Shown: positions 1-12,436, numbered from the stretch's first letter. The stretch: 64,000 nt of DNA from Artemia franciscana (GCF_032884065.1 NC_088863.1:45243687-45307686), one strand, 5' to 3'. Notes: a model not told the origin generated them from the letters alone. Numbers and translations are program-made.

Positions 1-1318
1 AAGCACCGAACCCGCTAAAGCACTAGAAATCTTTCCAACTCCTCCAAAAAGATCGGATCCAGTCCGGTTATGTAAATCACGTATCTAGAACTCCCCATTA
101 AGTTTCATCCCGATCTCTCCACTCTAAGCGTTAGATTTCCGGTTACCAGGAATTCCATTCCCCTTCTCTACACACCAAATTACCCAGATCCGATCCGAAT
201 GGAAAAAGAAGCATTTGAGACGTGAGATCTTTTTTATACATCAAATATCATTAAGATTCGATCACCCATTCGTAAGATAAACATATCTCAATTTTCACGA
301 TTTCCCCTCACTCCAGCCCCCCCCCCACAGATGGTTGAGCCGGGTAAACGACTGTTATCATGTCAATTTATGCTGGTCCACAACACCCCTACCAATTTTT
401 ATTCCTAGCACGTCCAGAAGCACAGAACTTGCCAAAGCACTGGAACCCCCCTCTCAACTCCCCCAAGAGATCGGATCCAGTACTGTTAGGTGAATCACGT
501 ATATAGAACTTGCGCTTATTCTTCCCATAAAGTTTCATCCTGATCTCTCCACTTTAAGTGTTTCCAAGATTTCCGGTTTCCAAGAATTCCGTTTCCCCCC
601 TTTCACCCCAAATGTCCCCAGATCCAATCTGAATTGAAAATGAAGCATCTGAGACATGAGATCTTTCTATATATCAAGTTTCATTAAGATCTGATCGCCC
701 ATTTGTAAGAAAACATACCTCAATTTTCACCATTGTTTTTTCCCTTCAGCTCCCCCCGATGGTCGAAGCGGCGGAACGACTGTTATCATGTCAATATGTG
801 CAGATCCCTGACTCGCCTACCATTTTTCATCGCCCTAGCTTGTTTCGAAGCACCGAATTCGCCAAAGTACCGGAGAACCGGCCTGGTCCGGTTAGGTCAA
901 TCACGTAATTAGGACATGTACTTATTCTTCCCACCAAGTTTCATCCTGATCACTCCACTCTAAGTATTTTCCAAGATTTTCAGTTCCCCTCCCCCCCAAC
1001 TCCCCCCATTGTCACTGGATCCGGTCGGGATTTAAAATAAGAGCTCTGAGACACGAGGTCCTTCTAATTAGCAAATTTAATTAAGATGCGATCACCCTTT
1101 CATAAGTTAAAACTACCACATTTTTTCTAATTTTTCCAAATTAATCGTGTCTCCACTCCCCCCAGAGGGTCGATTGGGGTGGGGGAGCAACTATTTATAA
1201 TTTAATCTGGTTCGATCCCTGATGCACCTGCCAATTTTCATCGCTCTAGCTTATCTGGAAGTGCCTGAACTTGCAAAACCGGGACCGACAGAAATTGCGG
1301 TCGCTATATGACATTTGG
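1..1318. repeat. Tandem array of ~420 bp units (family T1), left copy
   Basis: Related units start with an AAGCAC(C/A)GAAC-like phrase near 1, 418, 848 and, degenerate, 1259, giving periods of about 411-430 bp. Each unit repeats the same order of phrases: TTTCATCCCGATCTCTCCAC, then CATTAAGATCCGATCACCCA, then a GATGGTCGAATCGGGG-like block. The last unit runs into GAAATTGCGGTCGCTATATG and AAGTGCCATAAAA, which also ends the array at 56.3-58.35 kb. No coding sequence is visible. The array begins before the window. I do not recognise the element class. Confidence 0.85.
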
Positions 1319-1507
1319 CCGACGGACAAGTGCCATAAAACAAATATATTATAACAATCAAGACGACCGTAAGGAATTAAGGAAAATAGATATCCAATTA
1401 TTAATCTTGGAAACTCGGAAAATCAAATTTTATGTTACTGCAATTTCTAAACTCCAATTCAGTTTTTAATCCAATAAATGCAAAAGACAATATTTATAAT
1501 ATCTCTC

Positions 1508-2449
1508 ATCAAACGGTTCGTGGTAACGAACTGTAGTAAGGAGCGACCCGGCTCAATAGTAACCAAAACTCTAAAAAATTGAATTTTGATATCAATAGCT
1601 ACATCAAAAGAATTGCATTTTAAAGCTGATTTTAAATATATAAGTTTCATTAAGTTTAGTTTTACCCATCAAAAGTTACGATCCTGAGAAAATTTGCATT
1701 ATTTAAGAAAATAGGGCGAAACACCCCTTAAAAGTCTTACAATCTTAACGAAAATGACACCATCAAATTCAGCGTATCAGAGAACCATATTGTAGGAGTT
1801 TCAAACTCCTATCTACAAAAATGTGGAATTTTGTATTTTTTGCCAGAAGACAAATCACGGGTGCGTGTTTATTTGTTTGTTTTTGTTTTTTTTTGTTTTT
1901 TTCCCAGGGGTGATCGTATCGACCAAGTGGTCCTAGAATGTCGCAAGAGGACTCATTCCAACGGAAATGAAAAGTTCTAGTGCCCTTTTAAAGTGACCAA
2001 AAAAATTGGAGGGCATCTAGGCCCCCTCCCACCCTCATTTTTTTCCAAAGTCAACGGATCAAAATTTTGAGATAGCCATTTTGTTCAGCATAGTCGAAAA
2101 CCATAATAACTATGTCTTTGGGGATTGCTTACTCCCCCACAATTCCTGGGGGAGGGGCTGCAAGTTACAAACTTTGACCAGTGTTTACACATAGTAATGG
2201 TTATTTGGAAGTGTACAGACGTTTACAGGGGGATTTTATTTTGTTTGGGGGTGGGGCTGAGGGGAGGGGGCTATGTTGGAGGATCTTTCCTTGGAGGAAT
2301 CGGTCATGGGGGAAGAAAAATTCAATGAAAAGGGCGTAGGATTTTCTAGCATTACTATGAGAAAACAATGACAAATAAACATGAAAACGTTTTTTCAAAT
2401 GAAAGGAAGGAGTAGCATTGAAACTTAAAACGAACAGAGATTATTACGT
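1508..2449 (-). mobile_element. Composite fold-back element, truncated reverse copy (copy C)
   Basis: Read on the minus strand this matches the right-hand half of the elements at 19950-21700 and 46047-47759, including the terminal block with GGTCGCTCCTTACTACAG and the short hairpin AGTTCGT/ACGAACT at its end (1508-1530). The copy stops near 2449, where Helitron sequence begins, so its fold-back head is missing. It holds the shared module with GGAGGGCATCTAGGCCCCCTC-like text found throughout the window. Short open frames here are not conserved between copies, so I call no gene. Confidence 0.8.
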
Positions 2450-3652
2450 TTCTTTTCTGTCCCATTGTCTGTTCATATAAATAGATTGTCAGGTTTACCG
2501 ACTCTTGAATATGCAACATATAATGGTCCATGGGAAAACAATCCGTATTCAGATCTATACCTCATGATTCTAATGATTGCCCTTGAGCTTTGTTGATGGT
2601 GATTGCTAATCGACGATTCCCTGTGTCGCTGTCGTCATTTATATATCCCCCTGTGCCCCCCGGTGTCCCCGTTGTAGTTGTGTCCCTGTGTCCCGGTCGT
2701 CATTTGTGTCCCGGTGTCCCAGTATGTGATTTCTCTTTGAGGGTCCCGGGCGTCATTTATATTCCTTGTGTCCCGGTGGTCATTTGTGTCCCGGTGTCCC
2801 GGTCTGTATATACATTCGTTTTTGAATTGGTCTTTTTTTTAGGTTTAGTTTTTTTAGTTATACCTCATGATTCTAATGATTGCCCTTGAGCTTTGTTGTT
2901 GGTGATTGCTAATCGAAAATTCCCTGTGTCCCCGTCGTCATTTATATATCCCCCTGTGCCCCCCGGCGTCCCCGTTGTAGTTGTGTCCCTGTGTCCCGGT
3001 CGTCATTTATATTCCCCGTGTCCCGGTCGTCATTTGTATCCCGGTCTGTATAAACATTCGTTTTTGAAATGGTATATGATGAAATAAATTTTTGTATTTT
3101 TCCTTTTTTTTCTTTTTAGTTTTTTTTTGGTTTTTACTTTTTTTTTAGTTTTTTTTCTTTTTTCTTTTTCTTTTTTTTATTTTTTTTAGTTTTGTTTTTC
3201 TCCTTTATTTTTCATTTTTTTTTCCTTTTTTTCTTTTTTTTCTTTTTTAGTTTTTTTAGTTTTTTAGCTTTTTTAGTTTTTTTATTAGTTTTTAGTTTTT
3301 TTTCTTTTTAGTTTTTTTTGTAGTTTTTACCTTTTTTTTAGTTTTTTTACTTTTTTTTTACTTATGTCCTGGTCGTCATTTATACTCCCTGTGTCCCGGT
3401 CGTCATTTGTGTCCCGGTGCTTTGTTGATGGTGATTGCTAATCGAACATTCCTTGTGTCTCGGTCGCTTTCTCTTTGAGTGTCCCGGTCGTCATTTATAT
3501 TCCCTATGTGCCGGTGTCCCGGTCGTCATTTTTGTCCTGATGTCCCGGTCTGTAATTTCGTCAGTCGAAAACATGACGTCAGTCGACACACAAACATGAC
3601 GTCACTCGACAGACACACTCACACACAGACAACTTATTTTTATATATATAGA
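2450..3652 (-). mobile_element. Helitron, 3'-truncated copy 1
   Basis: The 5' end on the minus strand is TCTATATATATAAAAATAAG at 3652, preceded by A, as expected for a Helitron that starts with TC and inserts between A and T. The 3' hairpin and CTAG end are missing, and the copy abuts the fold-back element at about 2449. At 2450-2560 it carries the helicase motif VI region seen intact at 7744-7938. A helicase motif V block (reverse of GATTAGCAATCACCATCAAC) recurs near 2600, 2910 and 3435, separated by a GTCCCGGTCGTCATTT minisatellite. A T-rich stretch fills 3090-3360. No tRNA-like segment is present, unlike copies 3 and 5. Confidence 0.85.
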
Positions 3653-3890
3653 TATACATATGTAAATCACATTGCTTTGGGTCTCTTGCCCTATAACCAT
3701 ACAGGGTTGTCAATAAAAATCGAATGTGTGGTTGAATGCTATGACTAATGTGATGCATGGTCAATAATTATGACTCAAGAGTACTGAATTTTTATAAAAA
3801 GAGTAACTTCCAAAGTATTCTATCTACAAACCCCATTACTAAAAAAAACTTAGTATAATACAGAAAATTACTTTTGAACATAGCTAACTA
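3653..3890. other. Short flank 5' of the env remnant
   Basis: AT-rich sequence between the Helitron 5' end and the envelope start codon. It is too short to judge as an LTR, and I found no second copy in the window. No pol or gag coding sequence is visible here. Confidence 0.5.
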
Positions 3891-6800
3891 ATGAAGTTAA
3901 TTTTAAAAATCAAAATGAAGATCATAGCTTTTCTGAAGAGCATTTTAATTATTCTTACAAATGCTCAGGACAATATAAAACATGGAGTAATATTCAAGCA
4001 CAAAAATTCGCTTCTAGCCAGTCACAATGCATGGAAAATATTCATGAAACTAGATCCTAAACCGTTTGAAATATTATTCAAGCAAGTAATGAGACTGGAA
4101 AAAAATACAAATGCACCGAAAGAATCAATTCTTTCAATTCCTAAGATCAAAAAACGACTGCAATCAATTAAGAATACACAGAAGAAAAGAAAGGACATCT
4201 CATTTTCTCCCATTCCCAAACTCAAATTAAAAAAAAAATTAATAGGAGATATTGATAAGAAAATGGCTGAAACAGACAAAGCCAAAGGGATAAACACCTA
4301 AAAAGACATCCAAAAGATATCAACAAATGAAAACTCCTACTATTTCAATAAATTATATAGAGAATCAGGAGAAACAAGAGATCCAGCAACACCCCCTTCA
4401 AGGGAAAAGAAATTCTATGATGGAAATTACGCATTATTAAATGTAATACCAAATACATGGATTATTTTAAAGGATTGTGGCGCAAACAGATATTATCTAG
4501 TATCTTTAATAGAAAAGTGACCAATGAAAACATTAAAAATGTTACGAATAAGGACCAAGACACACCTGAAACCAAACTGACGGATATCAAACCAACTCAG
4601 GTCAAGTATAATGCAAATATCCCTCAAGACACATCGAAAACCATGCCACCTGAAATTCAACCAACTCAAATCGAGTCAAATATTGTAACACGGAAAAATA
4701 ACATACCAAAAATAATAAAAGGTACCGAAGGCACAGAAATAACAACATATTATGCTAATAATGTACGTGAACCAATACATAAATTTAAATGCCAATATTT
4801 ATGTAGAAGAATAAACGCAACAACAAAATAGAGTAAGTAACAAAGTCTCCCCACAGCTCATTGTTACTCCCAATAATAATATAGAAACGACCACTTACAG
4901 AGCATCAGCATCATTGAAAAAAAATTTCTCTAATAAATATTCATCGACCACACGTATATTCTGGGAATTCCACATTGCAGACAATACATCCAAAACTAAA
5001 TATACCACCACAACAGATATGGAAGACATCATTTCTACAACGACACCACATACTGACCCACAGCCAATTGAGTTGGATACCTCAATTTCAGAAACTACTA
5101 CAGAAACCATCCCTGACATAATAAGGCCAAATGAAGACTACAACACATAACTAATAACAACAGGAAAGCCAGCAAAATCCATTAGATGCTTATGGACATC
5201 CTCAAGAACCATATGGAGAATACGATTCAATGTACAAGTCCCGATTGTTGATACTGACTATTGTAATACAGAATGTATGGATGGAGACGATAATTGTCCA
5301 AATAAAAAATTGAAAAGAGAATATTAGAGATTTGATGGTAAAAGGCTCTGTGCCCGACTGTCAAAGGCTGATGAACCAGCAAAAGATGATTTTGAAGTTC
5401 TCCTAGAATTAAATAAGGAAAACTTATTAAAAATATCTAATCACCAAGGCTTTTTATTACTATACAGACAAAGATTGGAAGCATTATTTGAACTATTTAA
5501 AGCAGAAATACAGCAATTTAAACAAAGCTGAATGTGAATCATGGAAGTTGTGTTTTCGCAGAAATAAATATTGAAGATCAATCACCCTAATTCCCATTAT
5601 TGGCGAACTTGCGTCTCCTCGATTTAGTTTGTCTACCGAAGAAGATTTAAATATACTAAGAGAAAACGTAAAAAGATTAAATACAGCAATGAATGCTACA
5701 CTACATGTTCAGAATATACAAGCAAGTATAGCTAAATATCAATAAGACAAAATTTAGATAATTTCCAAAAAACTTTCAAAAACTGTCAACACAATAAATT
5801 ATTTACAAAATGAAGTAGATAGAGTAATGAGCTATTCAAGCTTGACCATGATTTTAATCTATATGTTTACTACGTCATTATTAAATCTGGCTACCGACGT
5901 CAGTAAATTCCAATTTACACAATTTGCCTTGACGGATGGAAACCTATCATACGACTTAGTTGACCCCACAAATTTGAAAAATATTCTAGATGAAATAAAG
6001 ACGTACCTAACATTTGGCCTCCATTTGCCAGCAGAACCAAAAGTAGCAAACTTATTTTTATCTTAAACAAAACTGAGGGTACATATTAAAGAAATTAACG
6101 AACAACATTTCGCAGTTGTAACAATTCCGCTGATTAACCAGCCTATAAGACTTATATAAAATATTTACCTTTCTCGTTAAAATTAGGAAAACTAACTCTT
6201 TCTTAAGCATCGTGCCGGAGGCAGAATCATTGCTCATAGATCAAGATAGAAGAAAATAAGCGTTAGCAAACGTGCAATAATTAAAAGACTGCATCTCATT
6301 CGAAACTTAATTTGCCAACTAACGTTACCTATATATAACGCGAAAATAGGAATATATACCTTAGATGTTTTTTCTAAAGGAACCTCAACAAGAAAATTTT
6401 TCTACCTCATGGAATATATCTAATAATCTCTAATAGGAAGCACAAAAAGAGAAATATTTATAAATATGCAAAATGATCTATGGTTGTTTACTATGCCCAA
6501 AGAGACAGTAGGAACCTTATCCTGCTACAATAATACCGCCAAATTTGACCCCAACTATCGAACCAAACTTATTTTACAGGTTGTTGGAACAATAACTACA
6601 AAACAAAGTTGCCGGCTCGTGACCAAGGAGACAACTGTACAAACACCATTAATCACAAAAAGTACAAATATAATAAGCAGAAAAATAATAGACTTTCAAG
6701 GAATAAATATGTCGTTCACAATCCCAAATATACATAATGAAAAGACAAAGTCCTCTATCTGGTCAGAAATCAATAAAATAATAAGTACAATGCCAATGAT

Positions 6801-7010
6801 AAAAATGGCATTGGTATCGCAGATACCACTCTTCACTAATGAAGACCAGAGATTGAAAAGTTAATAAATGGATTGTTTTCACCGAATTCCTGGTAAAATA
6901 TCATAATAATTTTTTTTTTATTCCTCATTTGAATAACAATAAGAGCAGTGCTAACGTTGAACTATGAAAAGCTCTTAGAACTGAGAAGAAAACACCCAAA
7001 CATGAGATAT
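3891..7010 (+). pseudogene. Decayed F-type envelope gene of a retroviral-like element
   Basis: Several frames broken by stops and shifts run in one direction. The first open piece (3891-4301, 136 codons) begins with a basic then hydrophobic leader ending near residue 26, which reads as a signal peptide. The pieces at 4457-4831 and 4914-5150 are rich in Thr, Ser and Pro, like a mucin-type stalk. Near 5590-5640 the phrase IPIIGELASP followed by STEEDLN resembles the fusion-peptide region of baculovirus F-like envelope proteins carried by gypsy/errantivirus and BEL elements. The heptad-like stretch after it (5640-5820) could be a coiled coil. A hydrophobic run near 6895-6950 followed by a short charged tail would be the membrane anchor. 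No gag or pol lies next to it: Helitrons flank it upstream at 3652 and downstream at 7389. The many stops make it non-functional. Assignment to an F-type Env is by motif and architecture only; a divergent glycoprotein of another element is possible. Confidence 0.6.
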
Positions 7011-7388
7011 TAGACGCACAAGAGATGCATCAATTAAACATCACTGTTCCCGAAGATATTTAAGGCTTGGAAGGAGTATATTGCAGTACAAGAGATTTCA
7101 GAGGTCGTCTAATGTGTCTACTAATATCCAGTCCCCATTGTAACAAAATTTTGCTAATGTATAGGTGGTCTGCTATGACACAATGAATTTTGTTTCTTCA
7201 TTTATGTTTGGCACAGCCCTGCATCAGTAATAAAAAAAAACATAAAGAAAAAATTTTGCATAAAATCAAACCTCTAAATATTAACCAAGTAGTTGCTGTT
7301 GTATAAAAAAAGTGTTCTTGTATTTTCCGCGAAAACATTATAATTAGTGGCAAAAAATTATACTTAAAATATTGATAATTATATATTG
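7011..7388. other. Probable 3' flank of the env element
   Basis: AT-rich sequence between the env remnant and the Helitron 3' end. It could hold the rest of the env 3' region or an LTR, but no duplicate was found in the window. No gene is seen. Confidence 0.4.
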
Positions 7389-7542
7389 CTAGCTGTTGGG
7401 GTGGCGCAAAGTGCCACCCCAACACCTAGTTGGTTGGGGCGCTTTGCACCACCCCTAGCCCCCCCGCGCGCCTAAGTCGTTACGTGCCATTGTAGTTATG
7501 TCCCTGCGTCCCACCTGTGAATATAGATAGATATATATGATA

Positions 7543-7938
<396 letters not shown>

Positions 7939-8399
7939 ACATTCCCTGTGTCACCGTCGTCATTTATATATCCCCCCTGTGCCCCCCCGGCGTCACCGTT
8001 GTAGTTGTGTCCCTGTGTCCCGGTCGTCATTTATATTCCCTGTGTCCTGGTGTCCCGGTCGTCATTTGTGTCCCGGTGTCCCATCTGTAATTTCTCTCAT
8101 TATTCCAATGATTGCCCTTGAGCTTTGTTAATGGTGATTGCTAATCGAACACACAAACATGGCGTCAGTCGACAAACAACTTCATGACGGCATAATGCTC
8201 AATCCTTACAGTAACGTCAGTCAACACACAAACATGACATCAGTCGACAGACAAATAAACAAACAACTTATTTTTATATATATAGACTAGCTGTTGGGGT
8301 GGCGCTTCGGGGTACTAGGCGCCCCCCCAAGCCGTATTCAGATCTATACCTCATCATTCAAATGATTGCCCTTGAGCTTTATTGATGGTTATTGCTAAT

Positions 8400-9265
8400 C
8401 GAACATTCCCTGTGTCCCCGTCGTCATTTATATATCCCCCTCTGCCCCCGGCATCCCCCTTGTAGTTGTGTCCCTGTGTGCCGGTCGTCATTTATATTCC
8501 CAGTATCCCGGTCGTCATTTGTGTCCCAGTGTCCCGGTGTCCCGGCCGTCATTTGTGTCCCAGTCTGTAATTTATCTTTGAGTGTCCCGGTTGTCATTTA
8601 TATCTCTCGGTCGTTATTTGTGTCCCAGTGTCCCAGTCTGTAATTTCTCTTTGAGCGTCCCGGTCGTCATTTATATTCCCTGTGTCCCGGTGTCCCGGTC
8701 GTCATTTGTGTCCCGGTCTGTAATTTATCTTTGAGTGTCCCGGTCGTCATTTATATCTCCCGGTCGTTATTTGTGTCCCAGTGTCCCAGTCTGTAATTTC
8801 TCTTTGAGCGTCCCGGTCGTCATTTATATTCCCTGTGTCCCGGTGTCCCGGTCGTCATTTGTGTCCCGGTCTGTAATTTATCTTTGAGTGTCCCGGTCGT
8901 CATTTATATCTCCCGGTCGTTATTTGTGTCCCAGTGTCCCAGTCTGTAATTTCTCTTTGAGTGTCCCGGTCGTCATTTATATTCCCTGTGTCCCGGTTTT
9001 TAGTTTTTTTCTCCTTTATTTTTCAGTTTTTTTTCCTTCCCCGTTGTAGTTGTGTCCCTGTGTCCCGGTTGTCATTTATATTCCCAGTATCCCGGTCGTC
9101 ATTTGTGTCCCAGTGTCCCAGTTTGTAATTTCTCTTTGAGCGTCCCGGTCGTCATTTATATTCTCTGTGTCCCAGTGTCTCGGTCGTCAATTGTATCCCT
9201 TTGTCCCAGTCTGTAATTTCTCTTTGAGTGTCCTGGTCGTCATTTATGTTCCCTGTGTCCCGGTT
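8400..9265. repeat. Minisatellite with a 153 bp higher-order period
   Basis: Short units built around GTCCCGGTCGTCATTT and GTCTGTAATTTCTCTTTGAG repeat throughout. Near-identical larger units begin at 8581, 8734 and 8887, exactly 153 bp apart. Similar but shorter arrays are in Helitron copies 1, 2 and 5. Frames through it encode only Val-Ser-Arg-Ser-Ser-Phe repeats. A T-rich interruption splits the array at about 8997-9040. Confidence 0.93.
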
Positions 9266-9377
9266 TTTAGTTTTTTTATTTTTTTTATTTTTTTTAGTAG
9301 TTTTTAGTTTTTTTTTCTTTTTAGTTTTTTTTTGTAGTTTTTACCTATTTTAGTTTTTTTCCTTCTTTTGTATTAAT

Positions 9378-9460
9378 GCTAAGGCCAAGGTTTGAACCTG
9401 GAACCTCTCGGACCTAAAACCTGGAACATAACGCTTTACCAACTCAGCTACTTCGGCTTG
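9378..9460 (-). other. tRNA-like segment with Pol III A and B boxes, in Helitron copy 3
   Basis: On the minus strand TAGCTGAGTTGGTAAAGCG matches an A box and D-arm, and GGTTCAAACC at 9398-9389 matches a B box inside a foldable T-arm (CCAGG/CTTGG). The spacing suits a tRNA gene, perhaps one with a long variable arm, but the acceptor and anticodon stems pair poorly and I cannot assign an anticodon. The same segment, with the perfect B box GGTTCGAACC, is in Helitron copy 5. It may be a captured tRNA or the head of a tRNA-derived SINE, since A-rich DNA follows it. Confidence 0.7.
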
Positions 9461-9563
9461 AATACATTCGTTTTTGAATTGGTATATGATGAAATAATTA
9501 AGACGTCATATGCGGACAGACAGACAGACACACAAACAAACAACTTATTTTTATATATAAAGA

Positions 9564-10250
9564 TTTACAATTATGTATAATGTTCTTACCTATTTTACGT
9601 GCTATTTTACTTATTGCAAAATGTAATTCTGCCAAGAAATTTTTATTAAAGGAACTGAAATACCATGACAGCAACTGACCACTCAGTATGGTCAAAAACA
9701 AAATTACAAGTAACATCTATCGTCAGGATTTATCAACCTCTGAAGAATACCCATGAAAGTTGCACGTTTAATATTTCCAACCCTGCAATGATCAATGACG
9801 TAGAGAACGCCTTGACAATCTCAGCCATCATGCAGAAAATTTCAACTATAACTGCTTCGACAATCATCCTCGCCCCCCATTCTGGTTAAGAGGTCAAAAT
9901 GACCAAGTCAATATCAAGAAAATACGCGAAGTTCAACTGAAATATATGCACGGACTAACATCAAACTCAAAGTTTGCAGATAACACCTGCAGCAGTAACT
10001 AACAGGAGCAAGACATAATGACAACATCATCAACTCATAACAAGCTAAGAAATAAGAACCAATCAGCAAATCGCCTACAACCCCAGATGTATAGAAGGAA
10101 GACATAAATGATAATACTATCAACAAACAACATGTGAAGAAACAAGAACAAATCAACAGATCGCTTGCTATTTCAGCTGTATAGAAGCAACACAAGACAA
10201 TATCATCAACAATCAAGAAGTTAAGAAACGCTTGACATAAGCTGCAATAT
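9564..10250. other. Unassigned stretch with a short imperfect tandem repeat
   Basis: A 74-codon open frame (9665-9889, +) has no motif I recognise, so I do not call it a gene. At about 9985-10230 there are three imperfect copies of a unit of roughly 90 bp, for example AATCAGCAAATCGC at 10061 and AATCAACAGATCGC at 10151. This could be the continuation of the env-bearing element interrupted by the Helitron pair, but no shared sequence proves that. Confidence 0.4.
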
Positions 10251-11199
10251 TATAAAGTACGAATCGTCATATCCTAATAAGGTTTTAATAGCTTTCTAAA
10301 TTAAAAAACCTTTCGAAGATAAAAATAGGAAGAATTCTTTGGATAGTCATAGTAAATTCTTATCAAATATCACAAACTTTAACGTGCCAAGTTAAAAGTT
10401 AAAGTATTAAAATGAGGTGAAAGATTGTAGATCATAAACCATTCCACGGTGAAGGAAAAATATACAAATGAATATTTAAAACTTAATAACAATAAACGAA
10501 CTTTAGGAAAAAGTAGATTTTGGAAAAATTATTATGAAAATGGGAGACTAGCCTACATGAGGAGGATATTATTTTACAGCGGGAAGGGGTAGATGTGACA
10601 TAAAGCCCTATTATTTCTTTTACAACCCATAAAGATTTTTAAATTTGCTATTTCTACAATCTGATTTTAAAATAGCAAAAAAATATCCTTTCTTTAAGGG
10701 TCCATTAAATTGACCAAAAAAAGTATAATAAAAAAACTAGCATGATCAAAATTATGTCCCATAAATTTCATGAAAGACTATCATCTTACCAACATTAAAA
10801 AGAACTTTTGACGAAGCAGAAATTGCAAAATAGTGACATCCTTAACAAAATCTTGACAAACGTCTCATAACAGCAGAATATATACGTGAGAACTGAAGGT
10901 TTTTAAAAAGGAGTTTAGATTCCACATAGAAAGAAAGTGCGAGTTCGTTTTTGAATACATAGCTTGTTCAAGTCAGATAATTCGTATGTAAACACAGAAA
11001 TAAAATTACTGTTTGTTATATTGTCTATGTTTATGATTATAGGAAACAGGTGCATTTCTCGTGGCCTCTTGGAGCGCTCTATAGGGGATCTATGCGATAA
11101 AGATAACATAGTAAGACCAGTCCATTTCTGGCATGATTTTATTGTCGAACATATTGGATATTATCTACAGTCCATCACTACATTAATCATTCACTAGCT
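10251..11199. other. Featureless AT-rich stretch
   Basis: No gene, RNA or repeat was recognised. Open frames are below 80 codons and show no family motif. Confidence 0.5.
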
Positions 11200-11491
11200 A
11201 AACCCCCTCAATAAAAACACTTACAACCCCCTCCCCCTATAATAGAATAGGTACATCGTTAACCGTTTTGGGGTAGTGGCCCGGTTCAGGTCAGGGATTA
11301 ACAGTTTCAGAAACCGAGCAACAAGTCCTCTTCTCACCCGTGGAGGGATGTTCTATTTTCGTTTTGGTATTATTAGTAATTTGTGTATATCTTTATGACA
11401 TGTTTGTTTTGTTTTCCTTGCTTTTATTGTGCTCCCTCGTGTTCTGTTTTTGTTTATAGATGGCTAATAAAGAATATGCATTCATTCATTT
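11200..11491 (+). mobile_element. Possible LINE 3' end with an ATTC tail
   Basis: The stretch ends AATAAAGAATATG followed by CATTCATTCATTT. A polyadenylation-like signal plus a short ATTC repeat is the usual 3' signature of CR1/L2/Jockey-type LINEs. No reverse transcriptase coding sequence precedes it, so at most this is a 5'-truncated copy. The call rests on the tail alone. Confidence 0.35.
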
Positions 11492-12359
11492 AATCTGAAC
11501 AGATCTCGATTATCAGCGGAACGACAAATCCACAATTCAGGTTGTGATTTTACAATTTGGTTTGTCAGTGGAATAGTCCCCAGTTCCGTTCAATTTTTCT
11601 GATTACAATCGTTATTTCTGAGAAAGAAATAGAAGATAATCTACCTTCTACCCAAATAATTTCAAAAGTTAAACTTAAGGCTTAATACAGTTTAAGATGT
11701 TGAAAGTAGGAAACAATCAAATTGTAGAACTAACATCCCCCTTTATTCTAGTTTACAGTTTTTCCGTGCAATTAAGGAATTGAAAGAAATTTTTTGGTCT
11801 ATATAACTAGGCTATATTGGACTTATTAGTCTAAATTGGGTGTCCTTGATTGGCAGTGAATAATTTAGAAGGTGTTAAGCAAGGGTATGGGGTCGAACCC
11901 ACTCTAAAAGGCCATTTGGGCTGATAATAACCTGTTTATTCATGGTTTTCTTCATAGTAAATTTGTGTAGGCTAGCTTAAGTTAGGCTACTTCTCTATGA
12001 TCACAGACTAGACATCAGAAAGAACTATCGCTAATAAAATTTACCCCATACTATCCTTCACATAATATTTTCATTATTTGGTAGGCTAAACTTTCTGATT
12101 AACATAATACTAAGGTAGCTAAGAAATGTACATAGGCTAGGCCCTAGACCTTCTTTAGAGTCAGACAGCCTATCATCTTAAATATAAACATGCCTATAGC
12201 ATTTATTTGTGTTGTAGATTTACTTTTGCCCCTCCTAGTGAAAGACAGCCTATAATAGATAGTTAATAAGGGGAAGGGCAAAGTAAATTTGGCTACAAAT
12301 GAATATTAGGGTAAAAAGCCTCTTTTTGGGAAAGACCACTTATCTTTGACATTCTGAAA
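11492..12359. other. Unique-looking AT-rich stretch
   Basis: No gene or repeat was recognised on either strand. Confidence 0.5.
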
Positions 12360-12436
12360 AAATAGAGGGTCAATGTTGATATTACCTGAACAATTGTTTT
12401 GGGTCATGAAACAATTTTTGATAGATACATTTTTTA

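Larger units (their letters stand above)
8287..9563 (-). mobile_element. Helitron copy 3, joined head to tail with copy 2
   Basis: On the minus strand it begins TCTTTATATATAAAAATAAG at 9563, with A just outside (the complement of 9564), and ends CTAG at 8290-8287 after the hairpin TGTTGGGGTGGC. The next base outside CTAG is the T of the TC start of copy 2. It lacks helicase motif VI. A motif V remnant lies near 8385. Most of its length is the GTCCCGGTCGTCATTT minisatellite, including 153 bp higher-order units, then T-rich DNA and a tRNA-like segment at 9378-9460. Confidence 0.88.

Noticed and set aside
2590..3087. Plus-strand frames rich in Val-Pro-Gly and Ser-Arg-Ser-Ser-Phe (also 7928-8643)
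   Set aside because: They arise from the GTCCCGGTCGTCATTT minisatellite inside Helitrons, and the real homology is on the other strand.
3653..7388. LTRs flanking the env remnant
   Set aside because: No pair of direct repeats was found by eye. A dot plot would be needed.
8400..9265. CRISPR-like regular repeats
   Set aside because: Units are contiguous and mutually similar with no unique spacers or cas genes, and the host is eukaryotic.
9665..9889. 74-codon frame that could be part of the env element
   Set aside because: There is no recognisable motif or signal, and similarity to the env pieces was not found.
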